The notes under the pieces are model-generated. The model did no database searches. It saw nothing but the letters and a program-made list of their open reading frames with translations, and was not told where the DNA came from. A program made the translations under genes and the position numbers. 7,744 bases of DNA from an uncultured Clostridia bacterium (lineage in GTDB: Bacteria > Bacillota > Clostridia > Christensenellales > Borkfalkiaceae). Positions 5,327 through 7,744 of the stretch are shown here, one piece after another (positions within the stretch are counted from its first letter, which is position 1; every line of letters begins with the position of its first letter). The stretch lies in contig CALVZR010000193.1 of NCBI GenBank assembly GCA_944372565.1, forward strand, positions 1 to 7,744, read 5' to 3'.

Positions 5327-5943
5327 AGCATCCCCCGCGCCGCCAATACTTCGGCGATCTTCGCGCGGGTCTGCTCCCGCGTGCCCGAACAATCGATTTT
5401 CACGATGCGTCCGGGATAAGTTTCGCACACTTTCAGATAGCCCTCGTAAACTTTTTTATGAAACGCCGCCCCCGAAAGTTCCACGCGGTCGTGCTCGTCC
5501 GCGCCGCCTTTGCGCGCGAACGCCGCCTCGGGCGGAAGATCGAGGAAGAGCGTGAGGTCGGGCACGGCTTTCAGCGCGAACGCGTTGATGTCCTTCACGA
5601 AAGTTTCCCCCAGGCCGCGCGCGTACGCCTGATAGGCGAGGGAGGAATCGATATACCTGTCGCACAGCACCGTTTTCCCGCTTTCGAGCGCGGGGAGGAT
5701 AACCTCCGAAACGTGCTGCGCGCGCGCCGCCGCATAAAGGAGCGCCTCGCACTCCGCGCACATCGCGGCGTTTTCCGCGTCTAAAATGAGCGCGCGGATC
5801 TTCTCCGCGATCTCCGGCCCGCCCGGCTCCCTCGTGGCAACGTACTCTATATTCTTCTGTTCGAAAAGTTCCTTCACGTAGCCGATCTGGCGGGATTTGC
5901 CCACGCCCTCGCACCCCTCGAAGGTGATGAATTTTCCTCTCAT
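5323..5943 (-). CDS. tmk: Thymidylate kinase
   Basis: Phosphorylates dTMP to dTDP with ATP, the step that feeds both de novo and salvage thymidine into dTTP. The 206 residues have the family order: FITFEGCEGVGKS with the P-loop at 10-17, the substrate-binding REPGG (38-42), the DRY motif (95-97) followed by IDSSLAYQAYARGLG, FLDLPPEAAFAR (133-144) and the lid segment KGGADEHDRVE (145-155). The P-loop is followed by R18-Q19 where most family members have Thr or Ser before the Gln. The ATG at 5943 overlaps the stop of the decarboxylase as ATGA, and the stop overlaps the holB start in the same way, so translation is likely coupled through all three. The ribosome site is weak, which fits coupling. 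In Bacillus darA and yaaR lie between tmk and holB; here nothing does. Confidence 0.96.
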   Translation of the reverse strand: MRGKFITFEGCEGVGKSRQIGYVKELFEQKNIEYVATREPGGPEIAEKIRALILDAENAAMCAECEALLYAAARAQHVSEVILPALESGKTVLCDRYIDSSLAYQAYARGLGETFVKDINAFALKAVPDLTLFLDLPPEAAFARKGGADEHDRVELSGAAFHKKVYEGYLKVCETYPGRIVKIDCSGTREQTRAKIAEVLAARGML

Positions 5944-7304
5944 TTTTCAGCCTGTTCTTTCACAACTTTCACTTTGCCGCCCGATATGCCGAAGGTGTTT
6001 TTCGCCGCCGAAAGCACGGCGATGATCTCCTCCGTCATCCGTTCGCCCGCCACGCACAGCGGGAAACAGGGCGGGAAAACGCCCACGTTTTCGGCGAGCA
6101 CCCTGCCCGCGGAATCTTTCAGATCCACCGTTTCCCTGCGGCCTTCCGCGGCGGCGAGATAGGGCATGACGCGCGCCCCCGTTTTAAAATCCGGGCGGGG
6201 TTCGAAGGTATTTTTCAGCTCCGCTTTGCCGAGCAGTTTCAAAAGTGCGCGTTCGAGCGCGGCGAGCTCTCTTTTTCCCGTGGTCGGCCCGAAGAGGAAC
6301 AAAAGATACCGCCCGTCGTTCATCTCCGCGTAAATCTTCTTCCGGTTGAGAAATTTTTCCGCCAGATAGGGCGAGATCCCCGCCGCCTTGAAATCCACGG
6401 CGAGCTTGATCGTATCGGCGTCTTTCAGACAGCCGTACCCCCGCTTTTCCAGGCGGGCTTTGAGCGCGAGCACCTCCACGCGCAGTTTGCTCAAAAGTTC
6501 TCCCCCCTCCTCTTCCATAAACGCCTCCGCGTATTCGAGGGAAGCGAGTACGGGATAGCTGGGGCTGGACGTGCGGAAAATGTTCACGGCGTTCGCCGCC
6601 TTGGAAAGGAGGGATTTGTTTCCCACGTTGAGCAGCGCGCCCTGCGTGAGCGCGGGAAGGGTTTTGTGCGCGCCGTCCACCCACAGATCGGCATAAGGGC
6701 CGCAGTATTCCGGGAGAGAAGAAAAGCGCAGGTGCGCGCCGTGCGCGCCGTCGATCAAAAGCAGTTTGCCCTTCTCGTCGCACAGCGCGCGGGCGCGGCG
6801 GAGATCGAAGGTCATGCCGTAATAATCGGGATAAGTCAGCAAAAAGCCGATAGCGTTCGGATGATCGGCGAGCGCCTTCTCCAGCTCGTCGCCCGTAGGG
6901 GGCGTCATCACGCCGTTTTTCACGTTCTGATGCAGTACGATCGGCTCTATGCCGAACACCCTGCACGCGTTGAAAACGCTCTGATGGGCGTTTCTGTTCA
7001 CCAGAATCTCTTTTCCGAATTCCCGCACGGCGAACAGCATGGAAAAGATACCGCAGGTGGAGCCGTCCGTTAAAAAGAAGGTCTTTTTGGCGCCGAGAAT
7101 GTCTTTTACCTGCTCTTCCGCCCGCCGCAGCACGCCCTGCGGGTGCTGTAAACTGTCCGAAAAGGAAAGTTCGGTGATGTCCTCCGCCGCGCAGGGAAAT
7201 TGTTTTTTAAACTCCCGATGCGCCTTATGCCCCGGCATGTGGAAGCGGAGGGGGCGCGCCTTCGCGTAAGACGCGAGCATGGATTTGATTGCCTTTTTTT
7301 CCAT
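5940..7304 (-). CDS. Short-form PLP-dependent Orn/Lys/Arg decarboxylase (YaaO-like)
   Basis: Fold type I PLP enzyme of the Orn/Lys/Arg decarboxylase family, 454 residues. The start RFHMPGHKAHREF (20-32), the FSDSLQHPQGVL stretch (48-59), FFLTDGSTCGIF (76-87), LLLIDGAHGAHL (181-192) with D185 and H188 around the cofactor, and DGAHKTLPALTQGALL (210-225) with the PLP lysine K214 define the family. The C-terminal domain (about 370-454) keeps MPYLAAAEGR and the PPCFPLCVAGE region. It lacks the N-terminal wing domain of the roughly 700-residue inducible enzymes of enterobacteria. The substrate (Lys, Arg or Orn) cannot be told from the sequence; the product would be cadaverine, agmatine or putrescine. 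GGAG at 7311-7314 is 6 bases before the ATG. The stop shares ATGA with the tmk start. The same adjacency is known as yaaO-tmk in Bacillus. Confidence 0.92.
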   Translation of the reverse strand: MEKKAIKSMLASYAKARPLRFHMPGHKAHREFKKQFPCAAEDITELSFSDSLQHPQGVLRRAEEQVKDILGAKKTFFLTDGSTCGIFSMLFAVREFGKEILVNRNAHQSVFNACRVFGIEPIVLHQNVKNGVMTPPTGDELEKALADHPNAIGFLLTYPDYYGMTFDLRRARALCDEKGKLLLIDGAHGAHLRFSSLPEYCGPYADLWVDGAHKTLPALTQGALLNVGNKSLLSKAANAVNIFRTSSPSYPVLASLEYAEAFMEEEGGELLSKLRVEVLALKARLEKRGYGCLKDADTIKLAVDFKAAGISPYLAEKFLNRKKIYAEMNDGRYLLFLFGPTTGKRELAALERALLKLLGKAELKNTFEPRPDFKTGARVMPYLAAAEGRRETVDLKDSAGRVLAENVGVFPPCFPLCVAGERMTEEIIAVLSAAKNTFGISGGKVKVVKEQAEK

Positions 7305-7315
7305 AACGATCTCCG

Positions 7316-7744
7316 TCAGGCGGAAAAACCGTCGAGCAGCGTGCTGTATTTTTCCGTGAGCGCGACCAGGAAGGTGATGGTTTCGTATTGCAGGTCGGGC
7401 TGTTCGTTCTTGAAATCGAACACCAACATCGCCACGTCCGCCGCGCTGCCCGGATTATCGCCCGAGGCGAGGCACACGATTTCCGAGATCTGCGGCTCCC
7501 CTTCGGGCTGGTTGTCTTCCAAATATCCCGCGTTGAGCGCATAGGGATGTATGTTTTCCGCGGCAGGGGCGTACCGCGAAGAGAGGTTGCTCCTGTCCTC
7601 GTCCGTCCCCGTGTGGGAGGTATAGCGGTATTTTGCGTATTCGTAAAACAGCCCCGGATGGTTTTCGAGAAGATACCCGAATTTCTCCACGTCGGTTTTC
7701 AGCTGTTCGAGGCGCTCGGTTTCCCACACCACGCCCTCGGCGCG
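7316..7744 (-). CDS. Unrecognised acidic protein, probably 5' truncated by the window edge
   Basis: I do not recognise this protein. The frame is open from the right edge to a TGA at 7316-7318. The first possible start inside the window is a GTG at 7730-7732, giving 138 residues; a second GTG follows directly. There is only a weak GAGG three bases upstream, and four more codons are open to the edge, so the true start is probably outside. The visible part is rich in Asp and Glu, with no signal peptide or membrane segment, an N-terminal helical stretch (ERLEQLKTDVEKFGYLLENH) and a hydrophobic-acidic C-terminal part (AMLVFDFKNEQPDLQYET, then FLVALTEKYSTLLDGF). It ends 11 bases before the decarboxylase, on the same strand, so it is likely co-transcribed. 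The codon and base composition match the neighbours, which argues that it is a real gene. Confidence 0.65.
   Translation of the reverse strand, partial: RAEGVVWETERLEQLKTDVEKFGYLLENHPGLFYEYAKYRYTSHTGTDEDRSNLSSRYAPAAENIHPYALNAGYLEDNQPEGEPQISEIVCLASGDNPGSAADVAMLVFDFKNEQPDLQYETITFLVALTEKYSTLLDGFSA

Noticed and set aside
5327..5428. 34-codon N-terminal extension of holB
   Set aside because: It lies inside tmk and reads as an Arg-rich shadow; the ATGA overlap at 5323-5326 gives a natural start.

Overview
The window looks like a chromosomal segment of a moderately GC-rich, anaerobic Gram-positive bacterium of the Clostridia type. Three things point there: the minus-strand gene order is a reduced form of the Bacillus/Clostridium block decarboxylase (yaaO-like) - tmk - holB - ricT - trmN - rsmI; there is a clostridial-type 2[4Fe-4S] ferredoxin; and there is a macrodomain/class-M sirtuin pair, a combination known from Firmicutes. 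Genus cannot be read from the sequence. Nearly all of it is coding, with no mobile element, CRISPR array, tRNA or rRNA seen and no non-genic stretch above 100 bases.

Left part (1-1662, plus strand): a two-gene module encoding a zinc-type macrodomain ADP-ribosyl hydrolase and a SirTM sirtuin whose usual catalytic His is a Gln. The genes overlap by 32 bases and should be made together. In characterised relatives SirTM attaches ADP-ribose to a lipoylated GcvH-like carrier and the macrodomain removes it. The carrier and the lipoate ligase are not in the window; a possible 3' end of another gene in the first 38 bases suggests the operon continues to the left.

Middle (1673-1732): the plus and minus operons converge on a strong GC-rich hairpin with a U-tract for the minus strand.

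Right part (7744-1733, minus strand, read right to left): a 5'-truncated unknown acidic protein, a short PLP-dependent Orn/Lys/Arg-type decarboxylase, thymidylate kinase, DNA polymerase III delta-prime, RicT, then a 56-residue ferredoxin with its own promoter and a following hairpin, then a TrmN-type methyltransferase and RsmI. Decarboxylase-tmk and tmk-holB share ATGA stop/start overlaps, and holB-ricT overlap by 16 bases, so these four form one coupled unit. They serve dTTP supply, replication, RNA processing and rRNA/tRNA modification. darA, yaaR, yabA and yazA, which sit in this block in Bacillus subtilis, are absent; the ferredoxin lies between ricT and trmN.
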